This document shows positions 1 through 10,191 of a stretch of DNA of 64,000 nt, piece by piece (position 1 is the first letter of the stretch; the number at the start of each line of letters is the position of its first letter). The notes under the pieces were generated by a model. The model made no database searches. It was given only the letters and a program-made list of their open reading frames with translations, and was not told the DNA's origin. A program made the translations under genes and the position numbers. Source of the stretch: Bacillota bacterium (GTDB lineage: Bacteria; Bacillota; Limnochordia; Darwinibacteriales; DTU012); contig JAAYNP010000027.1 of the NCBI GenBank assembly GCA_012520795.1, positions 1 to 64,000 of the forward strand. The letters are read 5' to 3'.

Positions 1-9
1 AAAACAACA

Positions 10-64
10 AGGTGACATTTTCACAGAATAAAACTAATGCCTTTTAGGTGACATTTTCAAAGAA
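10..64. repeat. Two direct copies of AGGTGACATTTTCAnAGAA (10-28 and 46-64), possible terminus of an IS21-family-like element
   Basis: 18 of 19 identical bases with a 36-nt period; multiple short terminal repeats are typical of IS21-family ends; transposase genes would lie outside the window. Confidence 0.35.
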
Positions 65-274
65 CATTGACATAAGGAACATATCGGTAAAATGCGCAAT
101 TATTTAACCAATTATTCGGCAAATATTTGTTAGATATTTCTTGACTTGGTAACTATTTTATAGTATCTTGTAGGTGTTTGGGTGGGCAGGCATGAAAACC
201 CCAGGAAGTCGGCCTAGTATCAGAATTAGATGCAGTCTAACTGATTTTAACTGTGTTAAATATGAGTAAATACA

Positions 275-303
275 TTGACAAAAACATTGGTAATCTATAT
301 AAT
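275..303 (+). promoter_or_regulatory. Sigma-A type promoter for codY
   Basis: TTGACA (275-280), 17-nt spacer, TATAAT (298-303), about 60 nt upstream of codY. Confidence 0.8.
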
Positions 304-364
304 TTACCTGAGCTATAAATGTTACTACAAGAGAATAAATTCAGAAAAGAGAGGGTGAGCTTTC

Positions 365-1120
365 GTGGTTCTAAAGAGACTCAAGCAGTATTTGGACTTG
401 CTCCAAAACGAAGGAAGTGACGTCGAATACGACGACCTAATGTCTGCCCTCAAGGAGGCGGCAGCGAACAACACCAACGTCTACCTAATAGACAAAAACG
501 GGAAGATGGTTGCCTATGCAGCAGAGACAGGTTTCTCAGCATCGGAGTTCGATGAAGAGTGGATTGTCAATCAAAGGATTCCCGATGATTTGAACAATTC
601 TTTGCTGAAAATTGGCGCTGTCACAGTACATGACGGTCATGAGAAGGTCAGCATGCTGGTAGCCCCTATTGTCGGCGGCAGCAGAAGAATTGGTTCACTG
701 TTGTTTGCCGGTGAAGGCAGCAAATTCAATGATGCCGATTTCATTGTCGCCGAGTTTGCCGCAACCACCATCGGTATGGTTATTGCCAACCGCATCGATC
801 TGATGCAGGAAGATGAGGCTCAAGAAATCAAATTGGCCCGTTCGGCCATCAAGAGCCTTTCCTATTCGGAGATCCTGGCAATGCAGCATATCTTCGATGA
901 GCTTGATGGGAACGAAGGTTTGCTTGTTGCCAGCCGGATTGCCGATAATGCCGGCATTACCCGATCTGTGATCGTCAATGCTCTGCGCAAACTGGCTTCA
1001 GCCGGTGTTGTAGAGTCCAGGTCCCTTGGCATGAAGGGTACGTACTTGCGGATTCTCAACAAAGAGATTCGCAATGAATTTGAACGGCAGCGTTACCCAT
1101 ATCCGAAAAAAGATCTCTAG
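365..1120 (+). CDS. codY: GTP-sensing transcriptional repressor CodY
   Basis: Whole-length resemblance: N-terminal GAF region and C-terminal wHTH (SYSEILAMQHIFDELDGNEGLLVASRIADNAGITRSVIVNALRKLASAGVVESRSLGMKGTYLRI); GTG start. Confidence 0.95.
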   Translation: MVLKRLKQYLDLLQNEGSDVEYDDLMSALKEAAANNTNVYLIDKNGKMVAYAAETGFSASEFDEEWIVNQRIPDDLNNSLLKIGAVTVHDGHEKVSMLVAPIVGGSRRIGSLLFAGEGSKFNDADFIVAEFAATTIGMVIANRIDLMQEDEAQEIKLARSAIKSLSYSEILAMQHIFDELDGNEGLLVASRIADNAGITRSVIVNALRKLASAGVVESRSLGMKGTYLRILNKEIRNEFERQRYPYPKKDL

Positions 1121-1152
1121 ATAATCCGGGTTTGAGGATAAAGACAACAAGG

Positions 1153-1182
1153 CCTCCCCTTTATATTGGGGAGGTCATTTTT
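1153..1182. terminator. Terminator between codY and dinB
   Basis: CCTCCCC/GGGGAGG stem followed by a T-run. Confidence 0.8.
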
Positions 1183-2326
1183 TCGGCTTTAGAGTCCGCC
1201 CTTTGGTAATCGCTTTACCGTATTTCCGGTTAATTTGATCCATCACCTGAGCCAGCCTGTTTGTTTCCACGGTATTGTCAAACAGCGACAGCTGTTGATT
1301 GTGGACCAAGTTATGGGCGCCGATGCCAAGCAAACGGACAGGAGCCCTTTTTACCGTTTGAAACAGCTTCCAACCTATGGTAAACAGGCTGTCATCGTCA
1401 CAGATGGCATAATCGAGTGTGTGGGAACGGGTAATGGTGCTGAAATCACCATACCTCACTTTAATCGTCACTGTCCGGGCATAGAACTGATCCTGCCTGA
1501 GCCTGTAGCCAACTTTTTCCGCCATGATCGCCAACTGGCTTCTTAAGAACTCCTGGTCGTCATAATCATGATCAAAAGTTATCTCCTGGCTGATGGACTT
1601 GGCTTCACCTCCAGGTGTCACTTCCCGGCTGTCAATGCCCCGGGCTAGGTTGTACAGGTGAGTGCCGAAATTCGGGCCGAGGTTTTCCTGAAGACAGCCC
1701 AGTGGTTTATCCCGCAAGTCCCGGACTGTGTTTATGCCAAGTTTGCGCAGGGCTTCTTTGCTTTTGCCGCCAACCCCCCAGAGTTTGCTTACAGGCAGGT
1801 TCAATAAGAACTGGTCAACCTGGTTGGGAGCGATGATCGTCAAGCCGTCGGGCTTTTGCCAGTCGGAGGCCAGTTTGGCCAGGAATTTGTTGGGGGCTAT
1901 ACCCACAGAGCAGGTAAGGCTTGTTTCCTTCTTAATCCGATCCTTGATGGCTTGCCCCATGGCTTCCAGGGAAGGATAGAAATGCTCGCAGCCGGTCATG
2001 TCCAGAAATGCTTCGTCTATGGACAACGACTCCACCACAGGAGAGAAGTCCTGAAAAACAGCGTGGATCTGCCTTGATACCTCCTGATATCTGCCCATGC
2101 GGCCTGGGATAAAAATGCCGTGGGGGCAGAGGGCAACTGCACGCTTGATCGGCATGGCACTGCGGACTCCATATTTGCGCGCTTCGTATGAACAGGTGGA
2201 CACAACACCGCGCACTGAATCTTTTGTTCCACCGATGATTAGAGGTTTGCTACGGTACTCGGGATGGTCCAGCTGTTCTACCGCCGCATAGAATGCATCC
2301 ATATCCACATGAAGGATTGTGGCCAT
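1175..2326 (-). CDS. dinB: DNA polymerase IV (Y-family)
   Basis: MATILHVDMDAFYAAVEQ, SIDEAFLDMTG, CSVGIAPNKFLAKLASDWQKPDG; C-terminal clamp-binding QLSLF; internal ATG at 2326 has SD agggaggt, so the ORF track start (2443) is probably too long. Confidence 0.93.
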   Translation of the reverse strand: MATILHVDMDAFYAAVEQLDHPEYRSKPLIIGGTKDSVRGVVSTCSYEARKYGVRSAMPIKRAVALCPHGIFIPGRMGRYQEVSRQIHAVFQDFSPVVESLSIDEAFLDMTGCEHFYPSLEAMGQAIKDRIKKETSLTCSVGIAPNKFLAKLASDWQKPDGLTIIAPNQVDQFLLNLPVSKLWGVGGKSKEALRKLGINTVRDLRDKPLGCLQENLGPNFGTHLYNLARGIDSREVTPGGEAKSISQEITFDHDYDDQEFLRSQLAIMAEKVGYRLRQDQFYARTVTIKVRYGDFSTITRSHTLDYAICDDDSLFTIGWKLFQTVKRAPVRLLGIGAHNLVHNQQLSLFDNTVETNRLAQVMDQINRKYGKAITKGRTLKPKK

Positions 2327-2481
2327 GGCAATACCTCCCTTGCGGATTAGTTCCACTCTTGGAGTGGAAAAACCTTTTCGCTCAAAACACTTGTTTGCCC
2401 GGATGCGCCAACGGGCCTTGCCGAAACCAGCAGGGTTTTTCACCTGGATCTATAAATAAACAAAGGACTTGAACAAAAAAG

Positions 2482-3714
2482 GTGAGAGAGATGACAAAAG
2501 CCGTATTAGCCGGGCTGCAGCTGCCTCATCAGTCGGATCTGGAAATCGAGGACAACCTGGCCGAACTTGCACAGCTGGCAGAAGATGCAGGGCTGGTTGT
2601 AACTGCCCATATAGTTCAACGCCGGGGTAAACCTGTTCCGGCAACCTATGTCGGCCTTGGCAAGCTTGACGAGATCAAGAGCCTGTTAGATGGCGATGAC
2701 TATATCATCATTTTTGATGATGAGCTGACACCTGCACAGCAGGGAAACTGTTCCGAGTTCTTGGATGCGCCTGTTTTGGATCGCAGCCAGTTAATCCTGG
2801 ACATCTTTGCCCGCCGGGCCTGGACCAAAGAGGGCAAGATCCAAGTGGAGCTGGCTCAGTTGAAATACCTGCTGCCTCGGCTTGCCGGGCATGGTACTGC
2901 ACTGTCCCGGCTGGGCGGCGGCATCGGCACCCGCGGCCCCGGAGAGACCAAGCTGGAGACTGACCGGCGCAGGATTCGCAAGCGGATTGCCGATCTTGAA
3001 GCCGAGCTTGATTTCGTGCGCAAGGTGCGGCAGTTGCAGATGAGCGGTAGAAAACGCTCAGGAGTGCCCCTGGTCACACTGGTCGGCTACACAAATGCGG
3101 GCAAGTCCGCTTTGTTCTCAGCTTTGACAGATGCGCCGGCTTTTGTGGAGGATCAGCTCTTTGCCACACTGGATCCACTGATTAGGAAATGGCAGATTTC
3201 GGAAAGTGAGTGGGTCTATCTCAGCGATACCGTGGGTTTCATGCGGAAACTGCCCCATACCGTGATTGCAGCTTTCCGGGCCACTCTTGAAGAAGTCCTG
3301 GCAGCGGATCTGCTGCTGCATGTCCTGGACGCCAGCCACCCCCTGGTGGAGCAGCAAAAAACTGCAGTTGATGAGGTTTTACGAGAAATTGGGTGTGACA
3401 CACCGATTATTAGCGTTTATAATAAGATAGATAAAGTTTGCGGGCCGTTGATCACAGGGCCCGGTGATTTGCAGGTATCGGCTCTGACAAAAGCGAATTT
3501 AGAATCAGTGGGGATTGCTGTAAGCCGCTTTTTTGCCTCACATTTTGTGGTAAGGCGTTACTTGCTGCCGTTTGATCAACTGGCGCTCCTGTCTGTAATC
3601 CACGAACAGGGCGAAGTATTTGATGAACAATATCAAGCTGATGGTGTTCTTGTGGAAGCAAAAATCAAGAAAACACTGGCCAACCGTTTGAACCAATATG
3701 AAGTAAAGCCCTAA
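2482..3714 (+). CDS. hflX: GTPase HflX
   Basis: GGGIGTRGPGETKLETDRRRI, GYTNAGKSALFSALT, DTVGFMRKLPHTVIAAFRATLEE. Confidence 0.93.
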   Translation: MREMTKAVLAGLQLPHQSDLEIEDNLAELAQLAEDAGLVVTAHIVQRRGKPVPATYVGLGKLDEIKSLLDGDDYIIIFDDELTPAQQGNCSEFLDAPVLDRSQLILDIFARRAWTKEGKIQVELAQLKYLLPRLAGHGTALSRLGGGIGTRGPGETKLETDRRRIRKRIADLEAELDFVRKVRQLQMSGRKRSGVPLVTLVGYTNAGKSALFSALTDAPAFVEDQLFATLDPLIRKWQISESEWVYLSDTVGFMRKLPHTVIAAFRATLEEVLAADLLLHVLDASHPLVEQQKTAVDEVLREIGCDTPIISVYNKIDKVCGPLITGPGDLQVSALTKANLESVGIAVSRFFASHFVVRRYLLPFDQLALLSVIHEQGEVFDEQYQADGVLVEAKIKKTLANRLNQYEVKP

Positions 3715-3742
3715 TCCCCGCAACAAGCTTGATGATGGAGAT

Positions 3743-4681
3743 GTGATCTGCTTGAGCAAGAAGAGGCGCACCACTTGGTCAATCCGCTTGATTGTTGCCA
3801 TGCGGGCTTTTACGGTGGGATTAGCCTATTTCCTGGTTATTGACATGCCGGGCCTGACCTCATCGTTTGTGGCAATTTTCGTGGCTTTGCTGCCCTTTGA
3901 CCTGATTGTGGCCATGCCCAAGTTCTCTTTGAAACCGCGACATTGGCGTGCCCTGTTTACCCTGCTTTTGCCGCGGGTAACAGCCACCACCATCACTCTG
4001 GCCAGGGGGTTGATTATCGGTGCCGTTGTGGGTGTGCTGACTCAATTGGGCCTGCCCGTTTTCCTGGGCGGCGCATTAACAATTGGGATCGGCTATCATG
4101 TGGCATTAAAGGTTAAAGGGAACATCTCCACTTATGTAGGGATGCTTGCCGGGCTGACCGTTTTTGATCAGATCATCCGTATCTCCCAGCTGTCGCCGAC
4201 CTTGCTGATGGATATCGGCGGAACGATCCTGCAGGTTGTCTATACAACATTTACGGCCTTGTTTGTGGGCTGGGCTTGCGGCGTCGTAACTGGTGTTGCC
4301 ACCAGGCTGCTGCTGCCCAGGGGTTTTCGGTCAGTCCTCAGTTCCGCCTATGAACTGCCGCTTAAGCTGCAGCCAGTAAAAGATGTCCTGCATGCTGATG
4401 AAAACCAGTCGCTGTTGAGAATCGTTGTCTCAGAAACTTCACCGTTGGCTTACAAAATGCTGGCCGAATCAGGGCTGCGGGAGAACCACCAAACTACTGT
4501 CTTTGCCATTTACCGAAAGGATCAGGATATTGTTGCACCGAAGGGGCAAGATCAGATCTGTCCCGGCGACACGCTGGTCTTGATCATGCCGACTGAACAA
4601 GCCGATAGTGTTTACAAACTTTTGAGGGGAAGTGAACTGCAGAGTGAGCAATTTCAATTATGGGGGCCAAGCAGTTATTGA
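3743..4681 (+). CDS. Multi-pass membrane protein with C-terminal TrkA_C/RCK_C-like domain
   Basis: Hydrophobic N-terminal two thirds; C-terminus SPLAYKMLAESGLRENHQTTVFAIYRKDQDIVAPKGQDQICPGDTLVLIMP is RCK_C-like. Confidence 0.6.
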   Translation: MICLSKKRRTTWSIRLIVAMRAFTVGLAYFLVIDMPGLTSSFVAIFVALLPFDLIVAMPKFSLKPRHWRALFTLLLPRVTATTITLARGLIIGAVVGVLTQLGLPVFLGGALTIGIGYHVALKVKGNISTYVGMLAGLTVFDQIIRISQLSPTLLMDIGGTILQVVYTTFTALFVGWACGVVTGVATRLLLPRGFRSVLSSAYELPLKLQPVKDVLHADENQSLLRIVVSETSPLAYKMLAESGLRENHQTTVFAIYRKDQDIVAPKGQDQICPGDTLVLIMPTEQADSVYKLLRGSELQSEQFQLWGPSSY

Positions 4682-5567
4682 GGGTGTCATGATGCGAGGC
4701 CGGCGTCACTGGGCTGTGGCTGTCCGCAAAGCCAATAAAGAAATCATTGTCGAAGAAGGGCCAGTGTCTTCTCTGGCTAAGAAATACCCGATTTTGGGCA
4801 AACCGATCATCCGCGGCTCGGTGGCTTTGGTAGAGTCGCTGATCTTTGGGATCAAGTGCCTGACTTTCTCGGCCAATGTCTATGCGGAAGAAGAAACCGG
4901 CGAAGAGCTTTCTGTGAAGGACCTGATCTTTACCTTCGGGGTGGCCGTTGTTTTGACCGTTGGGTTTTTTATTGTCCTGCCGGCATTTATTATTCGTTTA
5001 ATCCAGGGTGCCATCAGCAATAATGTACTCTTAAACCTGGTAGAGGGGTTGATCAAAATCAGCCTCTTTATCGCCTACATTGCCGGGATATCACTGATGA
5101 AGGATATTCAGCGCGTATTCCAATACCACGGTGCAGAGCACCGGACTATTAATTGCTATGAAGCGGGGGAAGAATTAACTGTAACCAATGTCCAAAAGTA
5201 TTCTTCAATCCACGCCCGCTGCGGTACGAATTTCATTCTGATCACGTTGTTCATGAGCATCTTTGTCTTTTCATTCTTCGGCAGGCCTCCGTTCTTGCTG
5301 AGGGTGTTGGCTCATCTTGCGATCCTGCCTGTGGTTGCCGGCCTGTCCTATGAGGTAATCCGGCAAGCTGGCAAAGCGCGGCCTCACCCTGTCTTCAAAT
5401 GGATAGCCGCTCCCGGGATGGCGCTGCAGTACCTGACCACCAGGACGCCCGATGATGAACAGGTGGAAGTTGCCATCACATCTCTTAAGGCCGTTTTGGC
5501 CAAAGACAATTCCATTGATGACAAGGTTGCTCAGTTTCCAACTGTCCGTGAGGCAAGCCAGGAGTGA
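4632..5567 (+). CDS. DUF1385 family membrane protein (YqhQ-like)
   Basis: YGGQAVIEGVMMRG, QYHGAEHRTINCYEAGE, HARCGTNFILI; start may be GTG 4644. Confidence 0.85.
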   Translation: MNCRVSNFNYGGQAVIEGVMMRGRRHWAVAVRKANKEIIVEEGPVSSLAKKYPILGKPIIRGSVALVESLIFGIKCLTFSANVYAEEETGEELSVKDLIFTFGVAVVLTVGFFIVLPAFIIRLIQGAISNNVLLNLVEGLIKISLFIAYIAGISLMKDIQRVFQYHGAEHRTINCYEAGEELTVTNVQKYSSIHARCGTNFILITLFMSIFVFSFFGRPPFLLRVLAHLAILPVVAGLSYEVIRQAGKARPHPVFKWIAAPGMALQYLTTRTPDDEQVEVAITSLKAVLAKDNSIDDKVAQFPTVREASQE

Positions 5568-5579
5568 GGGGGATGGTGC

Positions 5580-6650
5580 ATGCTTGAAAAACTGGCACAG
5601 CTAGAGGAAAAATACAACGAATTGACCCGCAAGCTAAGTGATCCGGAAATCATAGCCGATCACCAGCAGTTCCAAAAACTGGCCAAAGCCCATGCAGAGC
5701 TGGAGGAAGTTGTCACAGTCTATAAAGAGTACAAATCTGTAGTGGAAGGCATTGGGGAAGCGAAAGAATTGCTGGAAGACCAGCTGGAGCCCGATTTCCG
5801 TGCCATGGTCCAGGAAGAGCTAGAACAGCTTGAGGATAAACAGGCCGATCTCAAACAGCAGCTGAAAGTTATGCTGCTGCCTAAAGATCCTAATGACGAG
5901 AAGAACGTTATTGTTGAGATCCGGGCGGGTACCGGCGGAGAAGAGGCCGCCTTGTTTGCTGCTGATTTGTTCCGGATGTACAGCCGTTATGCCGAGGCCC
6001 ACCAGTGGCGGGTGGAATTGATGAACAGCAACCCAACGGAGCTCGGCGGCTTCAAGGAAGTAATCTTCTCAATAGAGGGCAAAGGAGCCTACAGCCGCTT
6101 CAAGTTTGAAAGCGGCGTCCACCGTGTACAGCGCATTCCCACCACTGAATCCGGGGGGCGGATCCACACTTCGGCGGCAACCGTAGCAGTGCTGCCGGAG
6201 GCTGAGGAAGTGGAAGTGGAAATCGATCCCAATGATCTCCGGATCGATGTCTATCGTTCCTCGGGCCCCGGTGGGCAAAGCGTCAACACCACTGACTCAG
6301 CAGTCCGGATCACCCATCTGCCTACCGGTTTGGTTGTTTCCTGCCAGGACGAGAAATCGCAGCACAAGAACAAGGATAAGGCTATGAAGATTTTAAGAGC
6401 CCGCCTGTTCGACATGGCAAAAGCAGAACAGGAAAGAGAACTGGCAGCCCAGCGTAAAAGTCAGGTTGGCACCGGAGACCGCAGCGAGCGAATCCGCACG
6501 TACAACTTCCCGCAGGGGCGGGTTACCGATCACCGGATCGGCCTTACCCTGTACCGGTTGGATGCTGTTTTGCAAGGTGTTCTCGACGAGATTATCGACG
6601 GCTTAATCACAGCTGATCAGGCCGAACGCTTACAGGCAATGGAGTCGTAA
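5580..6650 (+). CDS. prfA: Peptide chain release factor 1
   Basis: [22 protein letters not shown] motif; RF1-type [22 protein letters not shown]. Confidence 0.95.
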   Translation: MLEKLAQLEEKYNELTRKLSDPEIIADHQQFQKLAKAHAELEEVVTVYKEYKSVVEGIGEAKELLEDQLEPDFRAMVQEELEQLEDKQADLKQQLKVMLLPKDPNDEKNVIVEIRAGTGGEEAALFAADLFRMYSRYAEAHQWRVELMNSNPTELGGFKEVIFSIEGKGAYSRFKFESGVHRVQRIPTTESGGRIHTSAATVAVLPEAEEVEVEIDPNDLRIDVYRSSGPGGQSVNTTDSAVRITHLPTGLVVSCQDEKSQHKNKDKAMKILRARLFDMAKAEQERELAAQRKSQVGTGDRSERIRTYNFPQGRVTDHRIGLTLYRLDAVLQGVLDEIIDGLITADQAERLQAMES

Positions 6651-6653
6651 TCA

Positions 6654-7508
6654 ATGTCCAAGTTATACACGGTGCAAGAATTGGTTGCTTTAAGCACAAC
6701 TTATTTAAAGGGCAAAGGCTGTCAAAGCCCGAGGCTGGATGCGGAAGTCCTGATGGCTCATGTGCTGAATAGCGACCGGGTCCATCTGTACATGAACCTG
6801 GACCGCCCGCTGGAGAAGGGTGAAGTCGACGCCTACCGCCGTCTGATCGGATTGAGGGGTAGGCGAACCCCAGTTGCTTATTTGACTGGGAGCAAAGAAT
6901 TCTACGGCTTGGAATTTGTGGTATCAGAGGCAGTCTTGATTCCCCGGCCGGAAACAGAGCTCTTGGTGGGGGAGGCTTTGGCGATGCTGGAATCGATTTC
7001 AAACCCACGGGTGTTTGATTTGGGAACCGGCAGCGGAGTGATTGCCGTTACTGTTGCTTTTCATCACAAGCAGGCTTCAGTGCTGGCGGTTGACATTTCC
7101 GAAGCTGCCCTGGAGATTGCAAGAACCAATGCTGATCGACTGCAAGTAGCTGATCAGCTTTCTTTTTTGCAAAGCGACATGTTTAGCCGGATCCCCTGCG
7201 AAAAATTCGACTTGATCTGCGCCAACCTTCCTTATATCCCCAGCTGTGATTTGGAAAACTTGGATCAGGAAGTGCGGCAGGAACCAATAAAGGCTCTGGA
7301 CGGCGGGCAAGACGGGCTTGATTATTACCGGATTTTGATCGAACATGCCCCAGGCTACCTGACCGCCGGGGGCTGTGCCCTGCTGGAGATCGGCGAAGGC
7401 CAAAGGGATACGATCGTCGATTTGGCAGCCAAGCGGGGATACAGCCAGTGCCTTGTGAAACAGGATTATGCAGGCAAGGATCGGGTGGTGGTGCTAAGGT
7501 GGCAGTAG
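6654..7508 (+). CDS. prmC: Release factor glutamine methyltransferase
   Basis: IPRPETELLV, FDLGTGSGVIAV, NLPYIP; immediately follows prfA. Confidence 0.93.
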   Translation: MSKLYTVQELVALSTTYLKGKGCQSPRLDAEVLMAHVLNSDRVHLYMNLDRPLEKGEVDAYRRLIGLRGRRTPVAYLTGSKEFYGLEFVVSEAVLIPRPETELLVGEALAMLESISNPRVFDLGTGSGVIAVTVAFHHKQASVLAVDISEAALEIARTNADRLQVADQLSFLQSDMFSRIPCEKFDLICANLPYIPSCDLENLDQEVRQEPIKALDGGQDGLDYYRILIEHAPGYLTAGGCALLEIGEGQRDTIVDLAAKRGYSQCLVKQDYAGKDRVVVLRWQ

Positions 7509-8524
7509 AGACAAGAATCATCGGGCCGGAACTGATAGCAGAAGCGGTCGCCCTGCTCAAGCAGGGTGAATGCGTGGCATTTCCCACGGAAACAGTGTAT
7601 GGGCTCGGCGCGAATGCTTTAGATGCCGAGGCTGTGGCCAAGATTTTCACGGCCAAGGGCCGTCCCGCCGACAACCCACTAATCGTGCACATATACAGCA
7701 TTGACCAAATTGCCGGCCTAATCGGGGATTGCCATCCTGCGGCAAAGACACTGATGGAGCGGTTCTGGCCCGGGCCTTTAAGCCTGGTGCTGCCCAAGTC
7801 CGGTAGAGTCCCGGGCATTGTCTCTGCAGGGTTGGATACTGTCGCAATCCGGATGCCCGATCATGATTTGGCTTTAGAGATCTTACGCCGGGCGGATCTG
7901 CCGGTTGCCGCCCCCAGTGCCAATCTTTCCGGCAGCCCCAGCCCAACCCGGGCAGAGCATGTCTGGGAGGACTTAAAGGGACGGATTCCCCTGATTGTTG
8001 ACGGCGGGCCTACTGGATGGGGAGTTGAATCCACCGTCTTGGATTGTACCTGCCTGCCGTTCCGCATTTTAAGGCCCGGCGGCGTGACGGTGGAACAACT
8101 GCGGCGGTTTGCCGAGATTGCAATCGATCCCAGTGTATTCCAAAATGGAGTTTCGGAAAGGCCCCGTTCTCCGGGCATGAAATACAGGCATTATGCCCCG
8201 AGAGCAGAAGTGGTCCTGGTCTTGGGCGATCGTGTCCCGGAGAAAATCAATCAACTGGCCTGTTCTCCGGAATACGCGGGCCGAAAACTCGGTGTCCTGG
8301 CTGTCAGCGAGCATCTGCGGGCTTACCCTGGTTTGACAGTTTTTGATTTGGGCCCAAAGCAAGAACCGAAAACAGCCGCAGCCAGGCTCTACAACCTACT
8401 GCGGGCTGTGGATCAACATGGTTTGGACATCGTCTTTGTGGAAGGGTTTACTGAAAAGGAAATCGGGTTAACCCTCATGAATCGGCTCCGCAAGGCCGCC
8501 GGAGATCGAGTGATCCAGTCCTGA
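7499..8524 (+). CDS. L-threonylcarbamoyladenylate synthase (Sua5/YwlC/YrdC)
   Basis: GECVAFPTETVYGLGANAL, KGRPADNPLIVHI, SPGMKYRHYAPRAEV; GTG 7499 preferred over the ORF track start 7448. Confidence 0.92.
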   Translation: MAVETRIIGPELIAEAVALLKQGECVAFPTETVYGLGANALDAEAVAKIFTAKGRPADNPLIVHIYSIDQIAGLIGDCHPAAKTLMERFWPGPLSLVLPKSGRVPGIVSAGLDTVAIRMPDHDLALEILRRADLPVAAPSANLSGSPSPTRAEHVWEDLKGRIPLIVDGGPTGWGVESTVLDCTCLPFRILRPGGVTVEQLRRFAEIAIDPSVFQNGVSERPRSPGMKYRHYAPRAEVVLVLGDRVPEKINQLACSPEYAGRKLGVLAVSEHLRAYPGLTVFDLGPKQEPKTAAARLYNLLRAVDQHGLDIVFVEGFTEKEIGLTLMNRLRKAAGDRVIQS

Positions 8525-8539
8525 AACGAAAGGAGTTAG

Positions 8540-9031
8540 TTGATGCGGAAGATCTTGATGGTTTGCACCGGAAACACCTGCCGTTCTGCCATGGCGGCAG
8601 CTATTTTCTTGAACAAAGCTGCCGAGAGGCAAATCCCGGTGGAAGTGGATTCCGCTGGGTTGAGTGCGCTGGAAAACGATCCCGCAAGTGTTCAGGCTCA
8701 AACCGTAATGAAAGAGTATGGTATCGATCTGTCAGGGCATAGAGCGAAACAGCTTGATCCACAGGTGCTGGGCCAATATGATCTGATCCTGGCCATGACC
8801 ATGAGCCACAAACAGCAAATACTGAATTTCCGGCCTGATCTGGAAAATAAAGTATTTTTGATTAAAGAAATTGCAGCCCAAAAAATGCAGGAAACGAATG
8901 TTCAAAGCGAGAACTTGAATAGGGCAGATAGCGATGTCAGCGATCCATATGGACAGACAGTAGCAGTATACCAACGCACTGCCGCTGAATTGCTGCAGGC
9001 GATAGAAGCAATCCTCGATGCCTGGCAGTGA
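8540..9031 (+). CDS. Low-molecular-weight protein phosphatase (YwlE-like)
   Basis: [17 protein letters not shown]-loop, C-terminal [10 protein letters not shown]. Confidence 0.88.
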   Translation: MMRKILMVCTGNTCRSAMAAAIFLNKAAERQIPVEVDSAGLSALENDPASVQAQTVMKEYGIDLSGHRAKQLDPQVLGQYDLILAMTMSHKQQILNFRPDLENKVFLIKEIAAQKMQETNVQSENLNRADSDVSDPYGQTVAVYQRTAAELLQAIEAILDAWQ

Positions 9032-9069
9032 TTCAATCTCCACTTAGAGCAGAGAAAGGAGACGATTTT

Positions 9070-9699
9070 TTGTCTAAGGTTCATCTAATCGATCATCCCT
9101 TGGTGCAGCATAAGCTGACAATGATTCGGGACAGGAATACCGGCCCGAAGGATTTTCGGGAGCTGGTCAACGAAGTGGCACTGTTGATGGCTTATGAGGT
9201 AACCAGGGATATGCCACTGGAAGAGGTAGAAGTGGAAACGCCTATCTGCAAGACTAAAGGCCACGTCATTTCCGGGAAAAAGATTGGCCTGATTCCTATT
9301 CTCCGGGCCGGGCTCGGCATGGTGGATGGGATTTTGAAGCTGATTCCCACAGCCAAGGTCGGCCATGTTGGCCTTTACCGCGATCCAGACACCCTAAAGC
9401 CTGTTGAATACTACTGCAAACTGCCAAGCGACAGTTATGAACGGGATTTTATCGTTATTGACCCGATGCTTGCCACTGGTGGTTCTGCGGTTGCCGCCAT
9501 CAATTTCGTTAAGAATATTGGTTGTTCCGGGGTGAAACTGATGTGCCTGATTGCCGCCCCGGAAGGCATCGCGATGGTGCAAAAACATCATCCTGACGTA
9601 AGCATTTACACAGCGGCCATTGACGAAAAACTCAATGAACTTGGCTACATTGTCCCTGGGTTGGGCGATGCGGGTGATCGCCTGTATGGCACCAAATAA
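9070..9699 (+). CDS. upp: Uracil phosphoribosyltransferase
   Basis: [62 protein letters not shown] start with SD aaaggag. Confidence 0.95.
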   Translation: MSKVHLIDHPLVQHKLTMIRDRNTGPKDFRELVNEVALLMAYEVTRDMPLEEVEVETPICKTKGHVISGKKIGLIPILRAGLGMVDGILKLIPTAKVGHVGLYRDPDTLKPVEYYCKLPSDSYERDFIVIDPMLATGGSAVAAINFVKNIGCSGVKLMCLIAAPEGIAMVQKHHPDVSIYTAAIDEKLNELGYIVPGLGDAGDRLYGTK

Positions 9700-9730
9700 A
9701 GCCGCTTCCAGGATCCAGGAGGAGAAGCCG

Positions 9731-10186
9731 ATGCCAGAACGCCCATCATGGGAACATTATTTTATGGAGATTGCCAAATTGGTCAGCTTCCGCTCAACCT
9801 GCCTGCGGCGGAAAGTCGGGGCAGTGTTGGTAAAGGACAAGCATGTGATCGCCACCGGGTACAATGGCGCTGCCAGCGGGCTTGCGCACTGCAGTGTACG
9901 GGGTTGCCTGCGGGCCGAACTGAACATCCCTTCCGGCCAGCGCCACGAGATGTGCCGTGGGGTTCATGCTGAACAGAATGCCATTATCCAGGCGGCCTTG
10001 CACGGTGTCAGCACCAGCGGGGCGGTGCTGTACTGCACGGATCAGCCATGCATCTTGTGCAGCAAAATGCTGATCAACGCCGGGATTACCAAGATCTATT
10101 TTCAAGGAGATTACCCCGATCCACTTGCCAGGGAGATGCTTAACGAGGCCAATGTGACTCTGGTGATGTGGGAGAGCGAGGAGTGA
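9731..10186 (+). CDS. dCMP deaminase family protein (ComEB-like)
   Basis: [30 protein letters not shown] zinc motifs; start at MPERPSW. Confidence 0.9.
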   Translation: MPERPSWEHYFMEIAKLVSFRSTCLRRKVGAVLVKDKHVIATGYNGAASGLAHCSVRGCLRAELNIPSGQRHEMCRGVHAEQNAIIQAALHGVSTSGAVLYCTDQPCILCSKMLINAGITKIYFQGDYPDPLAREMLNEANVTLVMWESEE

Positions 10187-10191
10187 AGTTA

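Noticed and set aside
1235-1546. Plus-strand ORFs opposite dinB
   Set aside because: The minus strand encodes unambiguous DNA polymerase IV motifs across the same region.
6607-7008. Antisense 133-aa ORF opposite prmC, and similar ORFs opposite other conserved genes (for example 35667..36860, 45668..46531, 27618..28355)
   Set aside because: Low-complexity translations with no recognisable families, fully overlapped by strong coding genes; typical shadow ORFs.
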